Shown here: piece by piece, positions 24,283-30,734 of the stretch | How the letters are laid out: each line of letters opens with the position of its first letter | Position numbering within the stretch: position 1 is the stretch's first letter | Origin: Anaerovorax odorimutans | GTDB taxonomy: Bacteria > Bacillota > Clostridia > Peptostreptococcales > Anaerovoracaceae | NCBI RefSeq assembly: GCF_024459955.1 | Contig: NZ_JANFXK010000019.1 | Location: forward strand, 1-64,000 | Direction: 5' to 3' | Length of the DNA: 64,000 bases | Translations under genes and position numbers: made by a program | Notes under the pieces: generated by a model | Database searches by the model: none | What the model was told of the DNA's origin: nothing | The model's input: only the letters and a program-made list of their open reading frames with translations

Positions 24283-25167
24283 CTATAATAAAGTGCCTAT
24301 GGCATATACGTATTCATCCACGCGAACCTTCTTGTCGCTGCCGGTGTTTATGAGTCCTTCTCTGTCCCGCAGAAGATCGGTGGGAAGGGAAAACCGCTCG
24401 GCGATGTTCTTGAAAATAAAGATTTCATCCCTTCTGCACCCGCAGACATAAATCTTTTTGATGTCCTGCGCATAGCCCTCCGTATGGGAAAACTGCATCA
24501 GGTTGGATACCATGCGCTCGATCTCTCCGCTGATGGGCGGCGTGCTCCGCTCGCTGAACAGTCTGGTCCAGTTGGAAATCCGAAAGATGCCGTCCACATA
24601 AATGCTGGCGTAAAGGCTGCTGCCGTCCAGCGTCAGGAAGATAAAGCTGTCATCGCAGGTTTCCGGCAGAAACTCCAGCAGCTTGATCTGGCTGTCCAGC
24701 CCCGCTCCGATGCTTTCCAGTTCAACGCCCAGCTCATCAAAGATGTCGATATAGGAGCCGATCATTTCCTTCTGCGCCGCGCAGATCAGGGCCAGATCGC
24801 CCTCTTCATCCCTGCGTATGACGCGGTAATCGTAAAGCATCTCTTCTTTTGTTTCCGATTCTGAAAACTCGCCTTTGATCCATTCCAGCATCTGCTTTTC
24901 GGGGATCCGGGGAGCTATGGAAAGTTTGGTGAGAATCTGGTCTCCGCCGATGAGCAGCCGTACTTTCCGGTCCAGCATGTCCGGGTGTTCCGTCATCAGC
25001 TGGCGAAAGGACATGACAAAAAGTTCCTCATTGGTGATGACCCCGTTGAGGACCGCGCCCTCCGGCAGGCTGACCTGCGCAAAGGTGTCGAGGTTGAGGG
25101 AATCGCCCTTCCTCGCTCCGCAGACCATCTGCATTTTTTCGTTTCCTATGTAAATCGCTGTATCCAT
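24283..25167 (-). CDS. pilM: PilM-like actin-fold pilus protein
   Basis: 294 residues from the start at 25167 (GAGGG directly upstream; an alternative ATG is 12 bases earlier). The actin-like ATPase layout is recognisable: N-terminal strand DTAIYIGNEKMQMV, a central phosphate-2-like region FIFLTLDGSSLYASIYVDG and a C-terminal segment KKIYVCGCRRDE. It is shorter than the ~350 residues of most PilM proteins and its nucleotide motifs are weak, as in several clostridial pilus clusters. Position before pilN and pilO supports the call. Confidence 0.75.
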   Translation of the reverse strand: MDTAIYIGNEKMQMVCGARKGDSLNLDTFAQVSLPEGAVLNGVITNEELFVMSFRQLMTEHPDMLDRKVRLLIGGDQILTKLSIAPRIPEKQMLEWIKGEFSESETKEEMLYDYRVIRRDEEGDLALICAAQKEMIGSYIDIFDELGVELESIGAGLDSQIKLLEFLPETCDDSFIFLTLDGSSLYASIYVDGIFRISNWTRLFSERSTPPISGEIERMVSNLMQFSHTEGYAQDIKKIYVCGCRRDEIFIFKNIAERFSLPTDLLRDREGLINTGSDKKVRVDEYVYAIGTLL

Positions 25168-25224
25168 GTTTTCCCTCATTTCCAGGTTGTTTTTTGTTTG
25201 CTGATCTCAGGAGTTTCCCACTGC

Positions 25225-26424
25225 TTATGCGCCTGAGCCGATGGCGTTGTACAGCGTCGGCAGGGGCAGCATTACGGAAATCATTACTGAGCCGATGACA
25301 ATGGCCATGAGAATAATCATCACCGGTTCCATCAGTGTGGTCATTCTCTGCAGGGCGATTTCCGCGTCGTAGTCAAAGGTATCGGCGATGGATTCCAGCA
25401 TGGAGTCCAGGCGCCCCGTCTCTTCTCCGATGAGGATGCTCGCCGGCAGCTTGTTGTCGATGCCCTGAATCTTTCCTATGGAAGCGGACAGGGGCTGACC
25501 TTCCCGGACATCGCTGATCAGCTGGTCGAACTGGCCCGCTATGTAGGAGTTGCCGATGGTGTCTCTGGTATTTTCCAGGGCGTTAATCATGGAAATACCG
25601 CTGGAATAGGAAGAACTCAGCGTTCTGGCAAAACGGGAAGTGTATATGGTCCGCAGAAGCTTTCCTACAATGGGAATACCCAGTTTCTTTCTATCCAAAA
25701 CAGCCTTTACCCTGGGCTGTGCGATTACCCCCTTAATCACGAGGATCAACACCAGAATTACAATGAGGATCACCAGCCAGTGACTTTGAATTCCCTTACT
25801 GAGGCCCAGCATAAACTGGGTTATGCCCGGCATAGGAGCGTCCATGTCCTCGTACAGTTCAAAGAATTTAGGCAGCACGGCCAGAAATACCACCAGCAGC
25901 ACCACCAGGGTCACTACCATCAGTATGATTGGGTATACGGCCGCCGATACGGCCTTTTGATTAATCTTGTGCATTTTTTCGAAGTGGGCCGCCATCTTCT
26001 TTGAGGTGACGTCCATGCCGCCGGTGCTTTCACTGGCCTTATACATATTGATTAAAAGGTCGGGGAAAACGTTTCCCTGCGCAGCCATGGCTTCCGACAG
26101 CATCATGCCTTTCTGCAGGTCCCGATAAAGGTCGGTGTAGATTTTTTTGACCTGCGGTTTGACATCGCGCTGCGCCATAATGCTGATCGCACGAATCAGC
26201 GGAACGCCGGAGCTGATCATCATACCCAGTTCCCGGCAGAATTCCGCCAGCTGCTTTGCTTTCATTTTTTTGGTATCCCGCTTGTCTTTCGTTTCCTCGC
26301 AGGAAATCAGAAAGATGCCCTGCTCTCTCAGATCTGCTCTGAGCGCTGCCGGGTCGGCCGCCTGCGCGGTTCCTTTTACTGATTTTCCGTTTTGTCTGGC
26401 GGCTCTGTATTGATATGCAGGCAC
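25225..26424 (-). CDS. pilC: Type IV pilus inner-membrane platform protein PilC
   Basis: 399 residues from the GTG at 26424 (MPAYQYRAARQNGKSVKG), chosen because AGAGGAG lies 6 bases upstream; an in-frame TTG at 26445 would overlap pilD. Two GspF domains (about 65-190 and 270-390) carry FCRELGMMISSGVPLIRAIS and FARTLSSSYSSGISMINALE. Three membrane helices are visible near 165-190, 215-240 and 370-395. It couples PilB/PilT to the growing pilus. Confidence 0.92.
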   Translation of the reverse strand: MPAYQYRAARQNGKSVKGTAQAADPAALRADLREQGIFLISCEETKDKRDTKKMKAKQLAEFCRELGMMISSGVPLIRAISIMAQRDVKPQVKKIYTDLYRDLQKGMMLSEAMAAQGNVFPDLLINMYKASESTGGMDVTSKKMAAHFEKMHKINQKAVSAAVYPIILMVVTLVVLLVVFLAVLPKFFELYEDMDAPMPGITQFMLGLSKGIQSHWLVILIVILVLILVIKGVIAQPRVKAVLDRKKLGIPIVGKLLRTIYTSRFARTLSSSYSSGISMINALENTRDTIGNSYIAGQFDQLISDVREGQPLSASIGKIQGIDNKLPASILIGEETGRLDSMLESIADTFDYDAEIALQRMTTLMEPVMIILMAIVIGSVMISVMLPLPTLYNAIGSGA

Positions 26425-26437
26425 AGTCGTTCTCCTC

Positions 26438-27217
26438 TCATGCAAGATTAAATATGGCTAAATAGCTTTGGATCAGGAAGTTTCCCGCAAACAAAGCTAC
26501 GATAATTCCAAAACTCAAAAATGGACCGAAGGCGAAGTGGTCCTTTCTGTCTTTTTTCTTTGTAATCAGCAGGTACGCCCCGTAAATGCCTCCCGTAACC
26601 AGCGCGATCAGTGCCGCCGCCAGCATCTGCTGCCATCCCAGCATGAGGCCGCAGGCCGCGCAGAGCTTGATGTCTCCGCCGCCAAAGCTGTCTTTGATGA
26701 TAAGGTTCATCAGCAGCATGGGCAGTGATATCACGAAGAATCCGATGACGCCGGAGATCCAGGTGATGTCTCTGAAGCAGATCAGGCTGACCACCGCCAG
26801 TACCAGTAAAGCCAGCACCAGCCCGTCGGGGATCTCCATGGTGTCGATATCGATGAAGGCGATCACAAGGAGAATGCAGGAAACGGCAAAACCCACTACT
26901 GCCTGCCAGGTAAGCCCGAAGCTCAAAGCGCTCCACAGCGCGAAGGCCCCTCCCAGCAGCTCGATCAGTGGGTAACGAAAGGATATTTTATCGCCGCAGT
27001 AGCGGCACTTCCCTTTCAGGAAAAGGAAGCTAATTACAGGGACCAAATCAATCGCCCGCAGCTCGTGTCCGCAGGCCGGGCAAAAGGATCTTCCCTTGGC
27101 GAAACTTATTTTCTCCGGTATGCGGTAGATGAGGACGTTGAGGAAACTTCCGATGCAGATGCCTGCGATCAGAATGAATCCGTATATGACTCCGTATGCT
27201 ATGTATAGCTGTCCCAT
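26438..27217 (-). CDS. pilD: Prepilin peptidase / N-methyltransferase PilD
   Basis: 259 residues from the start at 27217, which has AAGGGAG upstream; earlier in-frame starts are not supported. The N-terminal methylase part includes GSFLNVLIYRIP and the zinc cysteines CPAC and CRYC. The peptidase aspartates are in AFIDIDTMEIPDGL and DSFGGGDIKLCAACGLML. Eight membrane helices are expected. It cleaves and N-methylates the prepilins of this operon. A second, shorter A24 peptidase lies at 57671-58363. Confidence 0.93.
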   Translation of the reverse strand: MGQLYIAYGVIYGFILIAGICIGSFLNVLIYRIPEKISFAKGRSFCPACGHELRAIDLVPVISFLFLKGKCRYCGDKISFRYPLIELLGGAFALWSALSFGLTWQAVVGFAVSCILLVIAFIDIDTMEIPDGLVLALLVLAVVSLICFRDITWISGVIGFFVISLPMLLMNLIIKDSFGGGDIKLCAACGLMLGWQQMLAAALIALVTGGIYGAYLLITKKKDRKDHFAFGPFLSFGIIVALFAGNFLIQSYLAIFNLA

Positions 27218-27344
27218 AAGTTCTCCCTTTGTTTGATTTTTAGAAGTGGGCGGAATTAAGGCCTTCTGCCCGCCCGGGCGGCCCGTCTTCGCCGCCTTTC
27301 CCACAAGGCAGATTCGACAAAATCCGCATTAGTTCTATTTTATC

Positions 27345-27848
27345 TTAATTTGGCTCTATGGTAAACCCCGCAGTGTAACTATTTTCACCCGAACCGCCGG
27401 GTTGGGCATGGTAAGTTATGGTGGCGGCGGGGATTTTGTAGGTGAAGGTGTCTACTTTGTAGTTTTTGAAGATTATATCGTCTTCTAATTCGCCACTGGC
27501 AGCATCAGGGTCAGACAGCTCGGCCAGTTCCATAATTTCTTTTACACTTCCACTGTATGGCGGGCCAAAGTTTTTCAATACAATCGTTCCATCATTTTCT
27601 TTCCATTCCGCATCTGGGTTTGCCGCCATCTCGACAGCAAACGTCTGGGCGGCCCGCAAAATATTTTCGGCTTCAACGATCGCCGCCTTTTCGTTGGCTT
27701 TCCTGATCCATCCGATCATCGTCGGTACTAAAACCGCCGCTAGGATCGCCAGAACCACCAGCACTACGATGACCTCCACCAACGTGAAGCCTCTTCTAGT
27801 ATTTTGTTTTTTAGTGACTCTTTTTTCTATTATCATGATGGGCCCCAC
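27345..27848 (-). CDS. Type IV pilin (second major-type pilin)
   Basis: 167 residues. The leader ends NTRRGFTLVEVIVVLVVLAI, a canonical prepilin signal with Glu+5, and the N-terminal helix and following segment (LVPTMIGWIRKANEKAAIVE) are almost identical to the pilin at 28296. The C-terminal globular parts differ. It is the first gene of the assembly part of the operon, preceded by a ~360-nt structured leader. Confidence 0.88.
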   Translation of the reverse strand: MGPIMIIEKRVTKKQNTRRGFTLVEVIVVLVVLAILAAVLVPTMIGWIRKANEKAAIVEAENILRAAQTFAVEMAANPDAEWKENDGTIVLKNFGPPYSGSVKEIMELAELSDPDAASGELEDDIIFKNYKVDTFTYKIPAATITYHAQPGGSGENSYTAGFTIEPN

Positions 27849-28212
27849 GATCCGTAAGTATCTTCAAAACAGGTTTCTTCCCGGCGCTCAGCGAAGGCAG
27901 CGCTGTTGTCTTGGTTCCTTCAAATCCGCAGCTTTGTGGAACTGCGGTTGATTTGAAGAAAGAGTTGCCGTTGCCTGCTATGAGCTTTTCGTCAGCTCTG
28001 GCCGGGTTGGTAGCATGCAGGCTGTTCCCGGGAGCAGGCAGACTGGTTCCTTCAGTCGACAACAGAGTGCAGATTTGCGACCAAATTGCCGGTCCACTGT
28101 GATTTCCCGCGACCATTGGCCGAAAAGAAACACCTTGGTCGCAGATTTGATGAGCAAACGTTTCGCTTCAAGCCACATCTTCCAAAAGTATCGTTTCAGA
28201 TTAAACGAAGAA
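27849..28212 (-). promoter_or_regulatory. Structured leader before the pilus assembly operon
   Basis: No gene is seen here. On the minus strand a GCGACCA segment (plus 28135-28142 read as TTGGTCGC) can pair with either of two complements at 28109-28115 and 28073-28085, giving mutually exclusive stems. Further down a strong hairpin CTTCAAATC..CCGCAG / CTGCGG..TTTGAAG occupies 27917-27959, and GCCTGC/GCAGGC encloses 27973-28023. This follows the terminator of the first pilin gene and precedes the second pilin, so attenuation or a ligand-sensing leader is possible. It did not match any riboswitch I know, including the c-di-GMP types. Confidence 0.4.
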
Positions 28213-28256
28213 AAGGCTGCCGCCTCGCGATTTTCATCGCTGGTTGCGGCAGCCTT
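28213..28256 (-). terminator. Terminator of the first pilin gene
   Basis: On the minus strand AAGGCTGCCGC (28256-28246) pairs with GCGGCAGCCTT (28223-28213) around a 22-base loop, followed by TTCTT. It would make the first pilin transcript mostly monocistronic and abundant, with partial read-through into the assembly genes. Confidence 0.8.
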
Positions 28257-28295
28257 TGGCTTGTTAATACATCTCCTGAGCTAAACAGCCTCGTT

Positions 28296-28748
28296 TTATG
28301 GTTGTGTTTTCTGTCCTTTAACAGGATCAGCAAATTTATTAGCACCAGTATAGTCTACATAATATTCGTTCGTTTGGTAAGTAAAGCTCGTAATGTTACC
28401 ATTCGTTACTACTAAGTTTTGGCATTTGGTTTGTATATTAGTATCTTCTGTTAACTCTTTCATGGAATCCCACGCTTTCGTTGAATCAGCGCTTCTATCA
28501 AAGCCAGTAGTACCAGCAGTTGGATCATAGGTCATGGATGCGACCGTCTGAAGTGCAAGCAAGGCATTTCTAGCCTCTACCAGCACTGTCTTCTCATTTG
28601 CTTTTCTAATCCATCCAATCATCGACGGAATCAAAATCGCCGCCAGGATCGCCAGGATTACCAGTACTACGATAACCTCTACCAAGGTAAATCCTTTTTT
28701 CTTACCTTTGGCTAATTCACTTCTTTTCTTATTTACTAATTCAAACAT
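28296..28748 (-). CDS. pilA: Type IV pilin (probable major pilin)
   Basis: 150 residues. The leader is 18 residues ending KGKKKGFTLVEVIVVLVILAI with Glu+5, typical of type IVa prepilins. The mature protein is ~130 residues with a strand-rich C-terminus and no disulfide pair. It stands first in the pilus locus, has its own promoter (28804-28832) and terminator, and is AT-richer at third positions than its neighbours, as often seen for highly expressed pilins. Confidence 0.9.
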   Translation of the reverse strand: MFELVNKKRSELAKGKKKGFTLVEVIVVLVILAILAAILIPSMIGWIRKANEKTVLVEARNALLALQTVASMTYDPTAGTTGFDRSADSTKAWDSMKELTEDTNIQTKCQNLVVTNGNITSFTYQTNEYYVDYTGANKFADPVKGQKTQP

Positions 28749-28803
28749 TTTGGAATTCTCCCCTCTCTATGCATTAATAATGTATTCCGTTTGGTTACAA
28801 GTC

Positions 28804-28832
28804 ATTATAACCTCGTGTCACCAAATTTACAA
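28804..28832 (-). promoter_or_regulatory. Promoter of the first pilin gene
   Basis: On the minus strand TTGTAA (28832-28827), a 17-bp spacer and TATAAT (28809-28804) form a good vegetative promoter about 55 bp before the start codon. Confidence 0.7.
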
Positions 28833-28889
28833 CACCATTCGACACTTTTTTTGGCAGGTCTGCTGTCATAAACCCATCGCTCCCCAATT

Positions 28890-28918
28890 GTTACACGCTA
28901 TCCATATAGTCGTGTAAC
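28890..28918. promoter_or_regulatory. Inverted repeat upstream of the pilin promoter
   Basis: GTTACACG (28890-28897) and CGTGTAAC (28911-28918) form a perfect inverted repeat with centres 21 bp apart, two helical turns. It lies 58 bp upstream of the -35 element, an activator-like position. A single half-site relative, GGTTACAAG, lies nearer the gene at 28792-28800. Confidence 0.45.
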
Positions 28919-28989
28919 CAGTTTCACTATTTATTGAACAATTATTACATAAAACGTCCATTTTATTACACAATTCATCGTTTTTTACG

Positions 28990-29027
28990 AAAAAAGGTTA
29001 CATGGACTTTATCGTTACCATGCAACC
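28990..29027 (-). terminator. Bidirectional-looking terminator after the thioesterase gene
   Basis: GGTTACATGG (28996-29005) pairs with CCATGCAACC (29018-29027) with one mismatch. The minus strand continues TTTTTTCG and the plus strand CTTTTTTTG. On the minus strand it ends the thioesterase gene, 35 bp past its stop. Confidence 0.75.
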
Positions 29028-29061
29028 CTTTTTTTGAATAAATTCCGTTTCTTTTTTTAAA

Positions 29062-29484
29062 TTACATAACTTTCAGCGCCCGTTCCCGCAAAGTCGCTTC
29101 TTCCTCATTTTCCGGCTCATCTAAAACGATACCATGTAACCTTTTTTTCTTCGTGTCCGGCTCCACGCAGACAAAGGTAACAAAGCCTTCCACGTTCTGC
29201 CCCGTATCAATCTCGCAAAGAGCTTTTACGTGGACCATCAGGCTGGTGTTTCCTGTCTTAACGATGCGGCTGTGAATCGTCAGAATATCGCCCTTCTGTA
29301 CCGGCTTTTTAAAGGTAAATCCGTGAACATTGACGCACAGAACATCCTGCGGCCTGCCGTGGGTCGCGGCGGCAGCGATAAAGGCCGCTTCCACCAGCCA
29401 CTCGGCTGTTCTCCCGGCGAACAGGGTGCCGTGATGATTCAGGTCCTCTGACTTTACTAGGTGAGATATTTTATACTCTTTCAT
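29062..29484 (-). CDS. Hotdog-fold acyl-CoA thioesterase (YciA/BFIT-like)
   Basis: 140 residues from ATG at 29484, preceded by AGGAGGAAAACAAA; the longer open frame upstream lacks a ribosome site and overlaps repeat DNA. The pattern HLVKSEDLNHHGTLFAGRTA with the central helix (EWLVEAAFIAAAA) and VHVKALCEIDTG is that of single-domain acyl-CoA thioesterases. These hydrolyse acyl-CoA to free acid and CoA; the preferred chain length is not readable. It is monocistronic. Confidence 0.82.
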   Translation of the reverse strand: MKEYKISHLVKSEDLNHHGTLFAGRTAEWLVEAAFIAAAATHGRPQDVLCVNVHGFTFKKPVQKGDILTIHSRIVKTGNTSLMVHVKALCEIDTGQNVEGFVTFVCVEPDTKKKRLHGIVLDEPENEEEATLRERALKVM

Positions 29485-29576
29485 TTTGTTTTCCTCCTGA
29501 TTGCTTTTATATTGCCTCATTACTAAACATATGCAGATCGCGTCCCGACGTGTCGCGAGTCGCGAAAAAGCCGTCC

Positions 29577-29736
29577 CGGTAACTATTGATGTTTTTTGCG
29601 GAAAGTTACGCACTTTTCAACGATCCCGCAGCCTTCGAACCCGCTTGCAGCACAAATTTTCACGTTTCACGGTTTCGAGCACCCGCAAACCCACAACTTT
29701 GCGTAACTTTGCACTGCTTTTTGCAGAAAGTTACCG
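29577..29736. repeat. MITE-like repeat B, copy 1
   Basis: A 160-bp unit starting CGGTAACTATT (29577-29587) and ending AAAGTTACCG (29727-29736), with internal inverted segments GTTACGCA and TGCGTAAC. It aligns along its whole length with 44396-44554. It has no coding capacity and fits a non-autonomous palindromic-ended element. Confidence 0.7.
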
Positions 29737-29841
29737 CAGTCCACCAGACAGTCCGTCAAGCAGCCCGCAGGGCTGTTCAGGTTCCTTCCGGCCCGCGCCT
29801 CATCAAACAAGTTTCACAATTCCGCACCTTGCTTTTTCAAA

Positions 29842-30024
29842 ACGTGTACAAAGTATAGCATTTTTTATTTTTGTACACGTTTTTCATGGATAAATTTGTA
29901 ACAATTACAAATTTATGTGTATTTTCCCGTTTAAAGCGCAAATTTTGGTTAAAAACAAGACTTCCTAAAGAAAATAGCCGATTTTACGTGTACAAAATGT
30001 ACTTTTTTCTTATTTTGTACACGT
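29842..30024. repeat. Two 39-bp inverted-repeat elements and a palindrome upstream of feoAB
   Basis: ACGTGTACAAA-N17-TTTGTACACGT occurs at 29842-29880 and again at 29986-30024, each with perfect 11-bp arms and exactly 17 bp between; the spacers differ. Between them 29890-29916 is a 12-bp perfect palindrome with a 3-bp centre (ATAAATTTGTAA-CAA-TTACAAATTTAT). They lie in an AT-rich 890-bp gap without genes. Regulatory or element-derived origin cannot be told apart from sequence alone. Confidence 0.7.
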
Positions 30025-30093
30025 TTTTCCAATAATTAATACTTCATCGCCGAACCCAAACCCGCGCTCCCGCAAGATACCTCAAGCAAACTC

Positions 30094-30258
30094 CAACAAG
30101 CAAGCCATATCGAGCAGCTTGTTTCACTCGTTCCGCACCTTACGACAACGCCGATACGATCCGGTCAGAACAATATAACAAGCGAGCAACGTCGAGCTTG
30201 TTTCACTCGTTCTGCTCCTTACGGCAACGCCGTATTAATCCAGTCAGAACAGTATAAT
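30094..30258. repeat. Tandem duplication of an ~80-bp unit
   Basis: Two adjacent imperfect copies (about 30094-30177 and 30178-30258) share CAAGC-AGC, CGAGC-GCTTGTTTCACTCGTT, a CTTACGRCAACGCCG segment, and CCRGTCAGAACARTATAA. No open frame runs through both. Confidence 0.65.
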
Positions 30259-30419
30259 CCATTTATCCCAAAAAGAACACACATATATATAGGTATACAA
30301 TATATTTTTCCGCTGCTTTTTCCGGGCAAAACGCAGCTCCGGGTCACTGCCGCTTTACACGCCGCCGCACATTCCCGCAGCTCCCGCCTGGCCTTCTCAT
30401 CAAAACCTTCCGCCCCGCA

Positions 30420-30467
30420 TTGACTTTTCCACACATATTAATTATAGTGTTAGCATAAACTCACTAT
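30420..30467 (+). promoter_or_regulatory. Promoter and possible operator of feoAB
   Basis: TTGACT (30420-30425), 17 bp, TATAGT (30443-30448) lies about 60 bp before feoA. An inverted repeat ATAGTG (30444-30449) / CACTAT (30462-30467) overlaps the -10 and start region and could bind an iron-responsive repressor; it does not match the classical Fur box. Confidence 0.55.
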
Positions 30468-30506
30468 TGAAAATATTACAAATAAGAGAAAAGGAATTAT
30501 AGATAC

Positions 30507-30734
30507 ATGACACTGGACAAACTTCAGCCCGGAAAAAAGGGCTACATTGTTTCCGTGGGCGGCGAAGGCGCATTGCGGAGACGACTGCTGGATTTGGGAC
30601 TCACCCCGAAAACCATCGTGCTGGTGCGGAAGGTCGCTCCGCTGGGGGACCCCATCGAAATCTTCCTGCGGGGATACGAATTGACCTTGCGCAGGGAAGA
30701 AGCCGCACGAATCGAAGTTGCGGAGGTGCATTAA
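30507..30734 (+). CDS. feoA: Ferrous iron transport accessory protein FeoA
   Basis: 75 residues, the standard SH3-like FeoA: LDKLQPGKKGYIVSVGGEGA, RRRLLDLGLTPKTIVLVRK and DPIEIFLRGYELTLRREEA are family signatures. It acts with FeoB in the cytoplasmic membrane for Fe2+ uptake. Its stop codon overlaps the feoB start by 1 base (TAATG). Confidence 0.93.
   Translation: MTLDKLQPGKKGYIVSVGGEGALRRRLLDLGLTPKTIVLVRKVAPLGDPIEIFLRGYELTLRREEAARIEVAEVH

Noticed and set aside
27849-28212. c-di-GMP riboswitch upstream of the pilus operon
   Set aside because: The conserved GEMM-I and type II core sequences were looked for on the minus strand and not found, so the leader is left unnamed.
30219-30434. 71-codon minus-strand ORF in the feoAB upstream region with some coding-like composition
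   Set aside because: No ribosome site, it overlaps the feoAB promoter and the tandem repeat, and no family resemblance; at most a gene remnant.
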